Source: CAZKWG01 sp964615375 (lineage in GTDB: Bacteria > Myxococcota_A > UBA796 > CAZKWG01). Taken from it: DNA of 64,000 nt. This document shows, in pieces, positions 49,943 through 59,072 of this stretch (position 1 is the stretch's first letter; each line of letters opens with the position of its first letter). The DNA lies in NCBI GenBank assembly GCA_964615375.1, contig CAZTOW010000011.1:62001-126000 (forward strand), in the 5' to 3' direction. A model generated the notes under the pieces. That model was not told the DNA's origin, ran no database searches, and saw only the letters and a program-made list of their open reading frames with translations. The translations under genes and the position numbers were made by a program.

Positions 49943-50893
49943 TCAGATCTCCACGCGCGAGAGGCGGACCATCACCACCACGCCGGAGGCGAAGAGCCCG
50001 ATCGCCGTGCCGAGGATGTACGGGCCCACCGGATCGGTCACCAGCGGGCTCAGGTACTCACGGCGGATGATCAGGAGGGCCAGGGTCACGAAGATCGGGA
50101 TGAGGCCCAGGATCACGGCCGAGATACGCGCCTCGGCCGTGAGCGCCTTGACCTTCGCGGCCAGCACGAAGCGGTCGCGCACCGTCTTGGCGATGTTGTC
50201 CAGGATCTCGATGAGGTTTCCGCCGGTGTCCCGCTGGAGCAGCACGGCGCTCACGAAGATCTTCAGATCGAAGTTCGAGGGGTTGCGGATGGTCAGCGAG
50301 CCCAGGCACTCGCGGAAGTCGCGCCCCAGCCGGTGCTCCTCGTAGACGCGCCCGAACTCCGCGGAGATCGGCAGCGGCATCTCCTCGGCGCACATGCGGA
50401 GCGCGTCCGAGAACCCGTGGCCGGCCTGGAGCGAGCGCCCCACCAGATCCAGCGCGTCCGGCAGCTGCTCGGAGAGCTTGCGCGCCCGCTCGGCGCCCCG
50501 GCTCGACAGGATGAGGATGGGCACCAGCCCGAAGATCACGCCGACCAGGCCCACCGCGCTCTTCGCCAGGAAGATGAAGGCCACCGACCCGAGCAGCGCG
50601 AACACCACGCAGCGCACCAGCAGGTCAGAGACCAGGATCTCCTCGCCCGACTGCCGGATGATCGCGTCCAGCGTCTCGCCGATGGCGCCCAGCGCCTCCG
50701 CCGCCTTGTCCTGCACCTGCAGGCGGAAGAGCCGATCCTCGGGCTTCTCCGCCAGCGTCCCCAGTCGCCGCGCGAGCTCGCGCGCCGCGGACTCCTCGCG
50801 GGTCTTCAGACCCCAGTACAGGAAGCTGGCCGCCACCGCCAGTCCCACGAAGGAGACGGCCGAGGCCAGCACGACGACGAACATCTCCGGCAT
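49943..50893 (-). CDS. tadB: Tad inner-membrane platform protein TadB
   Basis: 316 residues of the type II secretion F family: an N-terminal TM (about 6-28), a TM pair around 92-132, the F domain starting EQLPDALDLVGRSLQAGHGF (residues about 140-160), and C-terminal TMs (about 245-310). The core contains QRDTGGNLIEILDNI, a family hallmark. It shares one base with the cpaF stop (TGATG), showing tight coupling. Confidence 0.92.
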   Translation of the reverse strand: MPEMFVVVLASAVSFVGLAVAASFLYWGLKTREESAARELARRLGTLAEKPEDRLFRLQVQDKAAEALGAIGETLDAIIRQSGEEILVSDLLVRCVVFALLGSVAFIFLAKSAVGLVGVIFGLVPILILSSRGAERARKLSEQLPDALDLVGRSLQAGHGFSDALRMCAEEMPLPISAEFGRVYEEHRLGRDFRECLGSLTIRNPSNFDLKIFVSAVLLQRDTGGNLIEILDNIAKTVRDRFVLAAKVKALTAEARISAVILGLIPIFVTLALLIIRREYLSPLVTDPVGPYILGTAIGLFASGVVVMVRLSRVEI

Positions 50894-52245
50894 CAGACGT
50901 CCATCTTGAAGCGGAACAGATCAGGGTGGAGCTCGATGCCGTTGCGCTGCAGGCGACCCGTGAACTTCGGGCGCACGCCCGTCGCCTTGAAGGTCCCGCG
51001 CACGCGCCCGTCGTCGTCCACCGTGCGCTGCTCGAAGGTGAAGATGTCCTGGGTTGTGACGACCGAGCCCTCCATGCCGACGATCTCGGTCATCGCCAGC
51101 ATGCGGCGGGAGCCGTCGGAGAGGCGGTCCACCTGGATGATCACGTCCAGCGCGCGGGCGATCATCTCGCGGATGTTCTTGTCCGAGAGGTTCGGCATGC
51201 CCATGCCGATCATCGTCTCGAAGCGGGCCAGCGCGTCGCGCGTGCTGTTGGCGTGGACCGTGGCCAGAGAGCCCTCGTGGCCGGTGTTCATCGCCTGGAG
51301 CATGTCGATGGCCTCGGCGCCGCGCACCTCACCGAGGATGATGCGGTCAGGCCGCATGCGGAGAGAGTTCTTCACGAGGTCGCGGCTCGTGATCTCGCCG
51401 CGGCCCTCGAGGTTGGCCGGGCGCGTCTCCAGGCGCACGACGTGGCTCTGCTGGAGCTGGAGCTCGGCGGCGTCCTCGATGGTGAGGATACGCTCGTTCT
51501 CCGGGATGAAGCTGGAGAGCACGTTGAGCAGCGTCGTCTTTCCGGAGCCCGTTCCGCCGCTGATGACGACGTTGAGCTTGCTGCGTACCGCGCCCTTCAG
51601 GACCTCCATGATCGGCCGCGGCACGGAGCCGAAGGCCACCAGGTCGTCCGACAGGATGGGGACCATCCCGAAGCGGCGGATGGAGACCACCGGGCCGTCC
51701 AGGGCCAGCGGCGGGATGATGGCGTTGAAGCGGCTCCCGTCCGAGAGGCGCGCGTCCACCATCGGCTGCGTCTCGTCCACGCGGCGACCGACCGCCGTGA
51801 CGATGCGGTCGATGACCTGCATCAGGTGGGCGTCGTCCTTGAAGCGCACGTCCACCTTGGACAGGCGGCCCTTCTTCTCGACGTAGACCGTGCCCGCCCC
51901 GTTGATGAGGATATCGGAGATCTCCGGGTCGCGCAGCAGCGGCTCCAGCGGCCCGAGCCCGAGGATCTCGTCCAGGATCTCCTCGACGAGGCGCTCGCGC
52001 TCCAGGCGGTTGAGCGGCAGGGCGCGGCTCTCCACCTTGTCCGTCAGCGCCGTGCGCAGGCGGGAGGCCAGCTCCTCGCGGGGCACCTTGCCGACGTGCT
52101 CGAAGTCGATCTGGGAGAGCAGCTCGTTGTGCAGATCCTTCTTCAGGCGCTCGAACTCGACGAGATCACCCGGCGGACGAACCCCGCCGGGCTGGCCGCG
52201 GGTCTGCGCTACCCTGACGCGATCGATGAGACGCGAGCTCGACAT
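50893..52245 (-). CDS. cpaF: Tad pilus ATPase CpaF/TadA
   Basis: 450 residues, cytoplasmic secretion ATPase powering Flp pilus assembly. Walker A is GGTGSGKTTLL (about 228-238), the Asp box and Walker B region reads ILGEVRGAEAIDMLQAMNTG, and the His box is GSLATVHANS. The N-terminal domain carries the LSDGSRFNAIIPP and SIRRFG contact motifs. All residues needed for activity seem present. Starts about 55 bases downstream of the cpaE stop. Confidence 0.95.
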   Translation of the reverse strand: MSSSRLIDRVRVAQTRGQPGGVRPPGDLVEFERLKKDLHNELLSQIDFEHVGKVPREELASRLRTALTDKVESRALPLNRLERERLVEEILDEILGLGPLEPLLRDPEISDILINGAGTVYVEKKGRLSKVDVRFKDDAHLMQVIDRIVTAVGRRVDETQPMVDARLSDGSRFNAIIPPLALDGPVVSIRRFGMVPILSDDLVAFGSVPRPIMEVLKGAVRSKLNVVISGGTGSGKTTLLNVLSSFIPENERILTIEDAAELQLQQSHVVRLETRPANLEGRGEITSRDLVKNSLRMRPDRIILGEVRGAEAIDMLQAMNTGHEGSLATVHANSTRDALARFETMIGMGMPNLSDKNIREMIARALDVIIQVDRLSDGSRRMLAMTEIVGMEGSVVTTQDIFTFEQRTVDDDGRVRGTFKATGVRPKFTGRLQRNGIELHPDLFRFKMDV

Positions 52246-52300
52246 GGAGGTGCTCCCAGGGGACTCTGTAAAACCTGGAGTGGAGAGATCTCAGTGCGGC

Positions 52301-53473
52301 TTACTTGAAGAAGCGGAAGAAGGGCGTGCTGGTGGCCTTGCGCTCCACCTTCTTCGCGCCCTCGGTGATCAGGGTCACCACGTCGCTGATGTCCTTGGCC
52401 GTCGGAGAGCGCCGGTCGATGTCCCGCAGCAGCCGGCCCGCGTTCACCGCCTTGCGGCAGTTGATCGGGTCGTAGGTGATGGTGGCGGCGACGGGGACGC
52501 CCAGGTTCGTCTCGATGTCCTGCATCGAGAGCTCTGTGGTCTTCTCCCACTTGTTGACCACGAGGCGCACCGCGTCGCGCTCCACCCCCAGGCGATCCAT
52601 CAGCTGCAGGCGGCGCCAGGCGTTCTTGACCGAGGGCACGTCGGGCGTGCACACGATGAAGAGCAGGTCGGCGACGCTCGACGCCGTGAGCGTGGCCTCG
52701 TCGATGCGCCCGCCGCAGTCCACCAGCACGTACTTGTAGGCGTCGGCGGCCACGGAGAGCACGCGCAACACGTCGTCGCCCTTGACCTCCTCGGAGCCGG
52801 TCAGCTCCGTGGGCTGGGCGAGGACGTGGACCTTGCTCGGGTGGACCGCGACGGAGCCGCGCAGCATCCGCTCGTCCAGCCGGTTCAGGTTTCGCATCAG
52901 GTCGTGCACGGAGTTCGAGGGCTGGAGGTCGAGGAAGGCCGCGACGTCGCCCATCGAGAAGTCGAGGTCGACCACGCAGACCTGCTCGATCTGCGAGATC
53001 TCCGCGGCGAGGTTGATCGACAGGAAGGTGACCCCGCAGCCACCCTTGGACCCGATGAACGCGATGACCTGGCCCGAGTGGGCGTCATCGACGTCCGAGC
53101 TCGCGGCCTCGCGGACCGCCTTGCGCAGGAGGTTCGCGTCCTCGGGGAGCACGAGGAACTCGCGGTACCCGGAGCGCATGGCGGCCCGGATCCGCTCGGG
53201 GTCGGTGCGCTCGGAGAGCGCCACCAGGGTCACCCCGGGGAGCTCGTTCGCGATCTGCGGCCCGAGCCGGATCGCGTCCTCCGCGCTCCCGTCGAAGCCG
53301 ACGATGACCACGGGCGGGCGCGACTTGCGCACGACGCTCAGCGCGTCCTCGTAAGGGGTCGCGGTGGAGGGGATGGCCGCCTCGGTCCCCAGGCACTCGC
53401 GGATGAGGCCCATGCCGCGGGGCTCTACCCCGACGACGGCGACCGTAGTGTTGCGTCCGGCAGATCGGCGCAT
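52301..53473 (-). CDS. cpaE: CpaE/TadZ-type ParA-like localisation protein
   Basis: 390 residues. An atypical receiver-like domain (about 1-120) lacks a phospho-Asp context of the usual kind (VVIVGFDGSAEDA). A ParA/MinD-type ATPase follows with the deviant Walker A SKGGCGVTF; the signature first Lys is kept, but the second position normally Lys is Val, as often in CpaE. CVVDLDFSMGDVAAFLDL follows. CpaE/TadZ places the pilus machine at a pole or focus. ATG 53473 lies eight bases after the secretin stop. Confidence 0.92.
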   Translation of the reverse strand: MRRSAGRNTTVAVVGVEPRGMGLIRECLGTEAAIPSTATPYEDALSVVRKSRPPVVIVGFDGSAEDAIRLGPQIANELPGVTLVALSERTDPERIRAAMRSGYREFLVLPEDANLLRKAVREAASSDVDDAHSGQVIAFIGSKGGCGVTFLSINLAAEISQIEQVCVVDLDFSMGDVAAFLDLQPSNSVHDLMRNLNRLDERMLRGSVAVHPSKVHVLAQPTELTGSEEVKGDDVLRVLSVAADAYKYVLVDCGGRIDEATLTASSVADLLFIVCTPDVPSVKNAWRRLQLMDRLGVERDAVRLVVNKWEKTTELSMQDIETNLGVPVAATITYDPINCRKAVNAGRLLRDIDRRSPTAKDISDVVTLITEGAKKVERKATSTPFFRFFK

Positions 53474-53480
53474 GGTCGGT

Positions 53481-54881
53481 TCAGCGCTCCAGTCCGATGG
53501 GTCCCGTCGGCTCCGCCGTGCGGGTGCCCGCACGCTGGTCCATCCCCAGCATGAAGAGCTCGAAGTCGTTGGGGTTGTTGTCCACCGTCTGTCCAGGCGG
53601 CGGTGGCACCTCGCCCGGGCCGAGGGGGCGGACCAGGCGCGGCGTCACGAACATGATCATCTCACGCTCGTCCCGCTCGTGGGAGACGCTGCGGAAGAGC
53701 GCGCCGACGATGGGGATCTCGCCCAGCAGCGGCACCGAGGAGCGCGTGAACCCCGTGGTCTCGGACATGAGCCCGGCCATCGCGAAGGTCATGCCACTCT
53801 GCAGGCGCAGGTGGCTGGCGGCGCGGCGGGTCAGCAGGCCCGGGATGGTGCTGTTGCCGAGGTCCACGCCCGCGGCCTCGTCGAGCTCGCTCATCTCCGC
53901 GTAGACGCGCAGGTCGATCACGTCGTTCGCCAGCACCGTGGGCACGAAGACGACCTTCACGCCGTAGTCCTGGTAGCTCAGCGAGACCGTGTCCTCCAGC
54001 GAGATGGCCAGGGGCACCTGACCGCCGGAGAGCATCTCCGCCTGCTGACCGGAGAGCGCCACCAGCGTGGGCTGGGCGAGCACCTTGGTCAGGCTGGACT
54101 GCTCGAGCGCCTTGAGCACGCCCAGCACCATGCCGATGTCCGTGGGGATGCCCGCCACGAAGGAGTAGGGCTGGACCGCCGTGTCGCTCAGCACCCAGCC
54201 GAGCGAGTTGCTGCTGGTCTCGAAGCCGGTGGTGACGCCCGAGGAGAACATGCCGGCCAGCGAGGTCCAGCCGACCGACTTGCCCTGGGCGTTGTAGACG
54301 AGATCGATGAGCCCGGCGTCGAAGCCGAGCTCACGCATCCCGGTGCGGGAGACCTCCGCGATCACCACGCTGAGCTGGACCTGATGGTCCCCGGAGACCG
54401 TGAGCTGGTTGACGAACTCGGGGTCGTGGCTACGGGCGATCTCGGCGATCCGCTCGAGCGTCTCCACGTCCGGGACCTCACCCTCGACGACGATGTGCTC
54501 GTCGAGCGGGTAGGCGCGGACGCGGCCGTCCCCGGTGACCTGGCCGATGCGGCGCACGAGATCGCTGAGATCCCGGTGCACCGTCACCTGGTAGACCACG
54601 GGGTTGTCCTGGTCATCGGCGTACCAGACCCAGAGGTCGGTCGAGCCCACCGCCACGCCGCGCACCTGGAACTGCCCGGGCCGGAGGCTCTTGACCTCGG
54701 CGATCGCGCCGTCGCTGACGACGATGCGGGCGATCTCCCGGCTCTCGCGGTGGATGTAGGACTTCCCGATCTCGATGTCCAGCCAGCGGCTGGACTGTTC
54801 CGCGGCGAACGCCGGGGGCGCGGTCAGGGCGCCTCCGGCGACGAGGAGGGAGAGGGCGACGAGGGAGTTCAGCAGCTTCAT
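53481..54881 (-). CDS. cpaC: Tad outer-membrane secretin CpaC/RcpA
   Basis: 466 residues. Signal peptide 1-26 (ending AFA), an N-terminal CpaC-specific pilus domain (about 30-110), a BON-like domain (DGRVRAYPLDEHIVVEGEVP) and the C-terminal secretin domain (about 165-430; QVQLSVVIAEVSRTGMRELG, VALSGQQAEMLSGGQVP, and a terminal RELVRPL-like segment). The C-terminal 40 residues are Pro/Asn/Gly-rich. It forms the pilus exit channel. ATG 54881 fits the signal peptide. Confidence 0.93.
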   Translation of the reverse strand: MKLLNSLVALSLLVAGGALTAPPAFAAEQSSRWLDIEIGKSYIHRESREIARIVVSDGAIAEVKSLRPGQFQVRGVAVGSTDLWVWYADDQDNPVVYQVTVHRDLSDLVRRIGQVTGDGRVRAYPLDEHIVVEGEVPDVETLERIAEIARSHDPEFVNQLTVSGDHQVQLSVVIAEVSRTGMRELGFDAGLIDLVYNAQGKSVGWTSLAGMFSSGVTTGFETSSNSLGWVLSDTAVQPYSFVAGIPTDIGMVLGVLKALEQSSLTKVLAQPTLVALSGQQAEMLSGGQVPLAISLEDTVSLSYQDYGVKVVFVPTVLANDVIDLRVYAEMSELDEAAGVDLGNSTIPGLLTRRAASHLRLQSGMTFAMAGLMSETTGFTRSSVPLLGEIPIVGALFRSVSHERDEREMIMFVTPRLVRPLGPGEVPPPPGQTVDNNPNDFELFMLGMDQRAGTRTAEPTGPIGLER

Positions 54882-54936
54882 CTCTGCACGCTCGCGAAAA
54901 GCCGGGAGAGGCGTGAGGTGAGGGGAGAGGGCGGGC

Positions 54937-55914
54937 TCAGCGACCCTTCTTCTGAATCTTCTGGCCCTTCGAGTCGTACTGCACGTTCTCGACGTCGCTG
55001 CCCTGGATGATCTCCACGCCCGTCGTGGCCTCTGGCGTGGACGGGGTGCTGGGCTTCGAGGGCTTCGTCGAGGTCGCGGCGGGGGTGGTCGGCTTCGGCG
55101 CCGTGTCCCAGCCGATGACCACGCTGGCGGTGACCGGGCCATGGGTGGTCTGCTGGGTGATGTCCACGTCGCTGCGCAGGACGAGGTGGAGCTCGCCGCG
55201 GACGCTGGCCAGCGCGAGCTTCTCGGCCTCCTCCAGCGTCAGCTCGAGGGTGGCCGAGCTGCGGGTGCGGCGGCCCGTGGCCTCGCGGTTGCTGCGGCTG
55301 CCGGAGGTGGCCTCCTTGTTGGCCTCCTGCGGGGCCAGGCTGCTGCCGACGGCCAGCACCTGGATGCCCTGAAGCAGGGTCTCCGTCGCGTAGCTGGCCC
55401 GACCGGAGACGTCGTCCGGCCGCAGCGTGACGATGACGTCCACGTAGTTGCCCGGCTGCAGCAGGCCGGCGAGCCCCGAGGCCTCATCGGTCTCGATGGT
55501 CATCGCGCGCTTGCCGGGCGTGATGATCGCGTTCAGGCCCTCGCCGGCGTTCCGGCGGGCGAGGCGCTCCCCGCGGATGATCTCGTTGGCCAGGATGCGC
55601 TCCCGCGGCGTGCGGCCCAGCACCTCCTCCAGCGAGCGGAACACCTGTGCCCCCTCGGTGTCCTGCGGGACCATCTGCGGCGTGATGTCGCGGACGACCA
55701 CATCGTCCGCCGTGAGCTGGATGCCTGTGTAGAGGTTGCGCTTGGCGACGACGACGGGGATGGTCTCAGGAGGCTTGTTCGCCGCTTCGATGTCCTTCTT
55801 GTAGGCCTTGACGATCTGAAGGACGGCGAGGGCGACGAGGATGGCGACGACGAAGGCACCGGCAAGAAAGAAAGTCGCTTTGGTCCGTCCGCCGGTCTTC
55901 TGACGGGTTGCCAT
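54937..55914 (-). CDS. cpaB: Flp pilus assembly protein CpaB/RcpC
   Basis: 325 residues. A basic N-terminus and one TM helix (about 14-35) precede an SAF domain (about 48-115; IPVVVAKRNLYTGIQLTADD) and the CpaB C-terminal region with LALASVRGELHLVLRSD. A Ser/Thr/Pro linker (KPSTPSTPEATT) and Lys-rich tail close it. CpaB links the inner-membrane machine to the secretin and may contact the cell wall. ATG 55914 has GGAG five bases upstream. Confidence 0.92.
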   Translation of the reverse strand: MATRQKTGGRTKATFFLAGAFVVAILVALAVLQIVKAYKKDIEAANKPPETIPVVVAKRNLYTGIQLTADDVVVRDITPQMVPQDTEGAQVFRSLEEVLGRTPRERILANEIIRGERLARRNAGEGLNAIITPGKRAMTIETDEASGLAGLLQPGNYVDVIVTLRPDDVSGRASYATETLLQGIQVLAVGSSLAPQEANKEATSGSRSNREATGRRTRSSATLELTLEEAEKLALASVRGELHLVLRSDVDITQQTTHGPVTASVVIGWDTAPKPTTPAATSTKPSKPSTPSTPEATTGVEIIQGSDVENVQYDSKGQKIQKKGR

Positions 55915-55995
55915 TGGGGCTCCAGAGGTGTTGTTCTGTGAAGTATATGTCGTTCGCGCGCGCACGCCCAGGATCAGGACCGAAGAAGGGGACCA

Positions 55996-56472
55996 TCATC
56001 CGGGATTGCGGAGCGCCACATAGAAAAGAGCAAGTCCGAGGGCCACCGCCTTCGGCACCTGCTCCAGCTTCGGTGGCAGCGCGCGTCCGCGCGCGATCAG
56101 CACGCGCTTCGCGATGAGCAGCGTGAGCGCGACGAGCCCGTTGAGCACGGTCCCGATGAGGATCACCGACAGGACCTGCTTCCAGCCCAGGAACACGCCG
56201 AAGACCATCGCCAGCTTCACGTCCCCGCCGCCCACCTGTCGAAGCGAGAAGGGGATGAAGTAGATGGCCAGGGCGAGCGCCGCTCCTCCGAGCCCGCGGA
56301 GCAGGCCGTCCAGCCCGGCCGCCTGGAGCTGGAGCGCGAAGCCCAGCGCGAAGCCCACCAGGATGAGCGTGTTGGGTATGCGCCGCTGGGTCAGATCCCA
56401 GAGGGCCGCGAACACGGCCAGGGTGCATACGCACAGTACAGAGAACGAGACATTCGCCATCGCGAGGTTCAT
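55996..56472 (-). CDS. cpaA: Prepilin peptidase CpaA/TadV
   Basis: 158 residues, membrane aspartic protease of the A24 family without the methylase half. Catalytic Asp26 lies in ALWDLTQRRIPN and Asp84 in GGGDVKLA, with four to five hydrophobic helices. It cleaves the Flp pilin and TadE-like leaders. ATG 56460 (MANVSF) is a possible shorter start. It lies downstream of flp, separated by three hairpins. Confidence 0.9.
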   Translation of the reverse strand: MNLAMANVSFSVLCVCTLAVFAALWDLTQRRIPNTLILVGFALGFALQLQAAGLDGLLRGLGGAALALAIYFIPFSLRQVGGGDVKLAMVFGVFLGWKQVLSVILIGTVLNGLVALTLLIAKRVLIARGRALPPKLEQVPKAVALGLALFYVALRNPG

Positions 56473-56555
56473 GACGATGGAAGAGCCTCGCTCGCAGTGC
56501 TCGCGAGGAGAGAGCCTGCGGTTCAGGTTCCTTCAGAAAGTGCGAGCCCCAGACA

Positions 56556-56635
56556 CGACAACGCAGACTCGTGCAGGAGCACGAATCTGCGTGTCGTTGA
56601 CTCGCGGTGAGTCGGGGCCGGCAGAGCCGACCCCG
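56556..56635 (-). terminator. Three consecutive hairpins between flp and cpaA
   Basis: Read on the minus strand after the flp stop: (1) 56613-56635, a 10-bp stem with a 3-base loop, one pair being G-U in RNA; (2) 56599-56613, GACTC/GAGTC around 5 bases, its last C shared with the first stem; (3) 56556-56596, an arm of about 18 bp with one bulge and one G-U, loop AGGA. No U-run follows. The array probably stabilises the short flp mRNA or cuts readthrough, so pilin would greatly exceed the machine proteins. Confidence 0.65.
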
Positions 56636-56644
56636 GCCGTCTGA

Positions 56645-56821
56645 TCAGCCGCCGACGGCCGTGCCGACGGTGTCACCGACGTAGACGAACAGGCCCTGGA
56701 GCTCACCGCCGAGGTAGCTGAGGGCGGCGATGATCGCGACGGCCACCAGGCCGGCGATGAGGCCGTACTCGATAGCGGTGGCGCCGGACTCATCCGCGAA
56801 GAGGCGACGAAGCGTGGTCAT
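56645..56821 (-). CDS. flp: Flp major pilin subunit
   Basis: 58 residues. A short basic leader ends in ESG, then the classical Flp start ATAIEYGLIAGLVAVAIIAA forms the assembly helix, followed by a short Gly/Val tail. Cleavage is expected after the Gly by CpaA. ATG 56821 has GAGGAG seven bases upstream. It is the first gene of the Tad operon; a 239-base upstream region holds a likely promoter. Confidence 0.94.
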   Translation of the reverse strand: MTTLRRLFADESGATAIEYGLIAGLVAVAIIAALSYLGGELQGLFVYVGDTVGTAVGG

Positions 56822-56965
56822 GGTGATTCTCCTCAGGAGTGGGGTGAAGGACGAAGAAGACGTCACGAACCACTCACGGATGGGCGCTTGCTCATCGCGT
56901 GCGAAACTCGTGGACGTTGTGCGAAGACCGCTGTTTGCGAGCCGCTTGCTCGCGCTCACGATTGA

Positions 56966-56994
56966 TTTATGACATGCCCCGCGCAGGGGCGCAA
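56966..56994 (-). promoter_or_regulatory. Likely sigma-70 promoter for flp
   Basis: Minus strand: TTGCGC (56994-56989), 17-base spacer, CATAAA (56971-56966), upstream of an AT-rich window. This gives a leader of about 140 bases before the flp ATG. I found no convincing sigma-54 (GG-N10-GC) element nearby, which fits a regulator that lacks the sigma-54 contact loop. Confidence 0.5.
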
Positions 56995-57060
56995 GCGGAT
57001 TCGGAAAAAAATTTTCACCCCTCCCCAAAATCCTTCTCCGGGACGCGGCGCGATGCGCGA

Positions 57061-58197
57061 TCAGCAAGGAATAAAGCTGATCTCGCCCTGGTGCGCAATT
57101 TTCATCGCCAGGCGCCCGCCCAGGATGGCCTCCACCTGGTCGCCCACCGCGTCCGCGCGCCAGCCCGAGAGGGCCTCCGCGCCGCGCGCCGCCACCTGGA
57201 GCGCGAGCGCGCGAGGGAGCACCAGGGCTCGGGCGAGGCCGCTGGTGCGCTCCTGCGCCGCCGCCCAGAGCTCCAGCGCCTGCGCGCGGAGCAGCTCGTC
57301 CTGGGAGGGTGGGCGAGGGGCGGGGGCGGCGAGCTCCTGGGCGCGGCGTAGCTCGCCGATGATGGCCGCGCCGTGCCGCTTGACCAGCCCCTGCGGGATC
57401 CTGCGGTTCTCGATGAGCTCGCCGATGGTCATGGGGCGGCGGCGCGCGATGTCCAGCGCGAGCGCGTCGGAGAGGATCTGTCTGGGGGGCTGGTCCATCC
57501 CGCGCCCCGTGGCGTCCCGCCAGACGAAGAGGGCGCGCATCGCCCGCCGCTGTTCATCGTCGAGCTGCGAGGCGATGTCCCAGCCCATCCAGCTCTCCAC
57601 CTCCGGGCTCGGCTGCTGGGCCTCGGCGATGACCTCCTGGCTCGCCTCCGCCGCCCAGCCCAGGCGCCCCAGCTCGCCGAGGCGGCGCTCCAGCGCCTCA
57701 GCCAGCGGGAGGAGGATCGCGGCGTCCTCGGCGGCGTACTGGAGCTGGCGAGGGACCAGGGGGCGAAGCGACCAGTCCGTCAGGCTGGCGCCCTTGTCCA
57801 TGTGTACGCCCAGGGCATGCCGGGCCACCGCGCCCAGGCGCGTCGGGTAGCCCAGCCCGATGAGGGCGGCGGCGCGCTGCGTGTCGAGCAGCCGGGTCGG
57901 CGTCGCGCCGGTCGCCCGCAGGAGGATCTCGATGTCCTGAACCCCGCCGTGCAGCACGAGCGGCACCCGCTGGAGCACGGGCGCCAGGGCCTTCAGGTCG
58001 AGGCGCTTCTGCGCGTCCACGATCCAGACGCGGCCGTCCGGCGCGGCGATCTGGATCAGCATCAGCTCCGGGCGGTAGCGGTGTTCCGCGTGGAACTCGG
58101 TGTCCAGGGCCAGGCGGGGCGCGTCAGCCAGCGCGTGAAGCATGGCGTCGAGCGCGTGCTCGTCATCCACCAACCTGAGCTCGGAGCGACTCACCAT
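57061..58197 (-). CDS. rnd: Ribonuclease D
   Basis: 378 residues. DEDDy exonuclease domain: Asp32 and Glu34 (LDTEFHAEH), Asp88 (GGVQDIEIL), Tyr154 and Asp158 (YAAEDAA). An HRDC domain follows (about 215-285; RALFVWRDATGRGMDQPPR and PMTIGELIENRRIPQGL). It trims the 3' ends of tRNA and other stable RNA. The start is ATG 58197 behind GAGGGTGAA. It ends 239 bases upstream of flp. Confidence 0.92.
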   Translation of the reverse strand: MVSRSELRLVDDEHALDAMLHALADAPRLALDTEFHAEHRYRPELMLIQIAAPDGRVWIVDAQKRLDLKALAPVLQRVPLVLHGGVQDIEILLRATGATPTRLLDTQRAAALIGLGYPTRLGAVARHALGVHMDKGASLTDWSLRPLVPRQLQYAAEDAAILLPLAEALERRLGELGRLGWAAEASQEVIAEAQQPSPEVESWMGWDIASQLDDEQRRAMRALFVWRDATGRGMDQPPRQILSDALALDIARRRPMTIGELIENRRIPQGLVKRHGAAIIGELRRAQELAAPAPRPPSQDELLRAQALELWAAAQERTSGLARALVLPRALALQVAARGAEALSGWRADAVGDQVEAILGGRLAMKIAHQGEISFIPC

Positions 58198-58258
58198 TTC
58201 ACCCTCGCGAACAGGCGAGGGTAATCCGATCCTGGACGTCACGCCTCCCTCTCGGGGC

Positions 58259-58906
58259 TCAGATCGGCTGAGATGCGGGCGCCACCTCGCTCCATCGCCA
58301 CGCGCGCCAGCGCCCGCCGCCCCGCTCGCACACCCATCGCCAGGAGGAGCCCGCGCCGTCGCCGAGCCCGGTCGCCTCCAGGAGCCAGTACCGGCTGCGC
58401 CGCTGGAAGCTGAGCTCGAGGCAGGCCCCGGGGGGCTGGGGCTGGAGCAGATCCTGGAGCAGGTCGCCCTCCAGCGGCGCGCCCGCGGCCTGCTCACCGG
58501 CCACGGCGCTGAGGTAGTCGTCGAGCACGGTCCCCAGGCAGCGCGCCAGGAGCTCCTGGTCGCGGCTGATGACGACCCCGTGACACCCGTCCTGCACGCT
58601 CAGCGCGAGGCGCGATCCGAGCTCCGCGGGCAGGGCCTCCTCGGGCGCGGCCAGCAGGGGGACGGGCAGCTCCAGCCCCTCGAGGGCGTGGGCGGGCGTC
58701 CGGGCCGGCAGGTGGACGAGGTCCAGCTCCAGCTCCAGCTCGTAGAGCGCGTCCCACCGACAGGTCCGCGGCGCGTCGGCGCCATCCGGGAGGATCAGCG
58801 CGAGATCGTCAGGGGCCGCGCCCACCGCCCGGGAGAGGCGCGGCAGGCTCACGGGGGTCAGGTAGAGCGCGAGGTTCTCGCCCTCCTCATGGACCGCGCA
58901 GGTCAT
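58259..58906 (-). CDS. Conserved-looking protein of unknown function
   Basis: 215 residues with no signal peptide or membrane helix. The protein is strongly acidic and Leu-rich, with ELELELDLVHLP in the middle and a Trp/Arg-rich basic end. It may be a structural or chaperone-like protein (secretion-chaperone-like leucine pattern), but this is a weak impression. The start is uncertain; ATG 58906 is chosen because the sequence upstream is low-complexity Pro/Arg/Ser. It lies upstream of RNase D on the same strand with a 61-base gap, so a joint transcript is plausible. I recognise no family. Confidence 0.5.
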   Translation of the reverse strand: MTCAVHEEGENLALYLTPVSLPRLSRAVGAAPDDLALILPDGADAPRTCRWDALYELELELDLVHLPARTPAHALEGLELPVPLLAAPEEALPAELGSRLALSVQDGCHGVVISRDQELLARCLGTVLDDYLSAVAGEQAAGAPLEGDLLQDLLQPQPPGACLELSFQRRSRYWLLEATGLGDGAGSSWRWVCERGGGRWRAWRWSEVAPASQPI

Positions 58907-59072
58907 GGGGAAGCGGGCTCCCCCCTGGCCATGAGACCAGCCGTGGAGCGCGTGGCGGGAGAACGCGGAGGGAGAGGAGCGAGCAGGCGGCACGGCCACC
59001 CCGCGGAGGAGGACTGCCCCAAGCATAGCCAGCGGAGCGCGCGGCGGATACAGGAACTTCAAGGGCCCTATC

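Noticed and set aside
57000..57020. A/T run after RNase D as an intrinsic terminator
   Set aside because: An A7T4-type run is present but no GC-rich hairpin precedes it on the minus strand.
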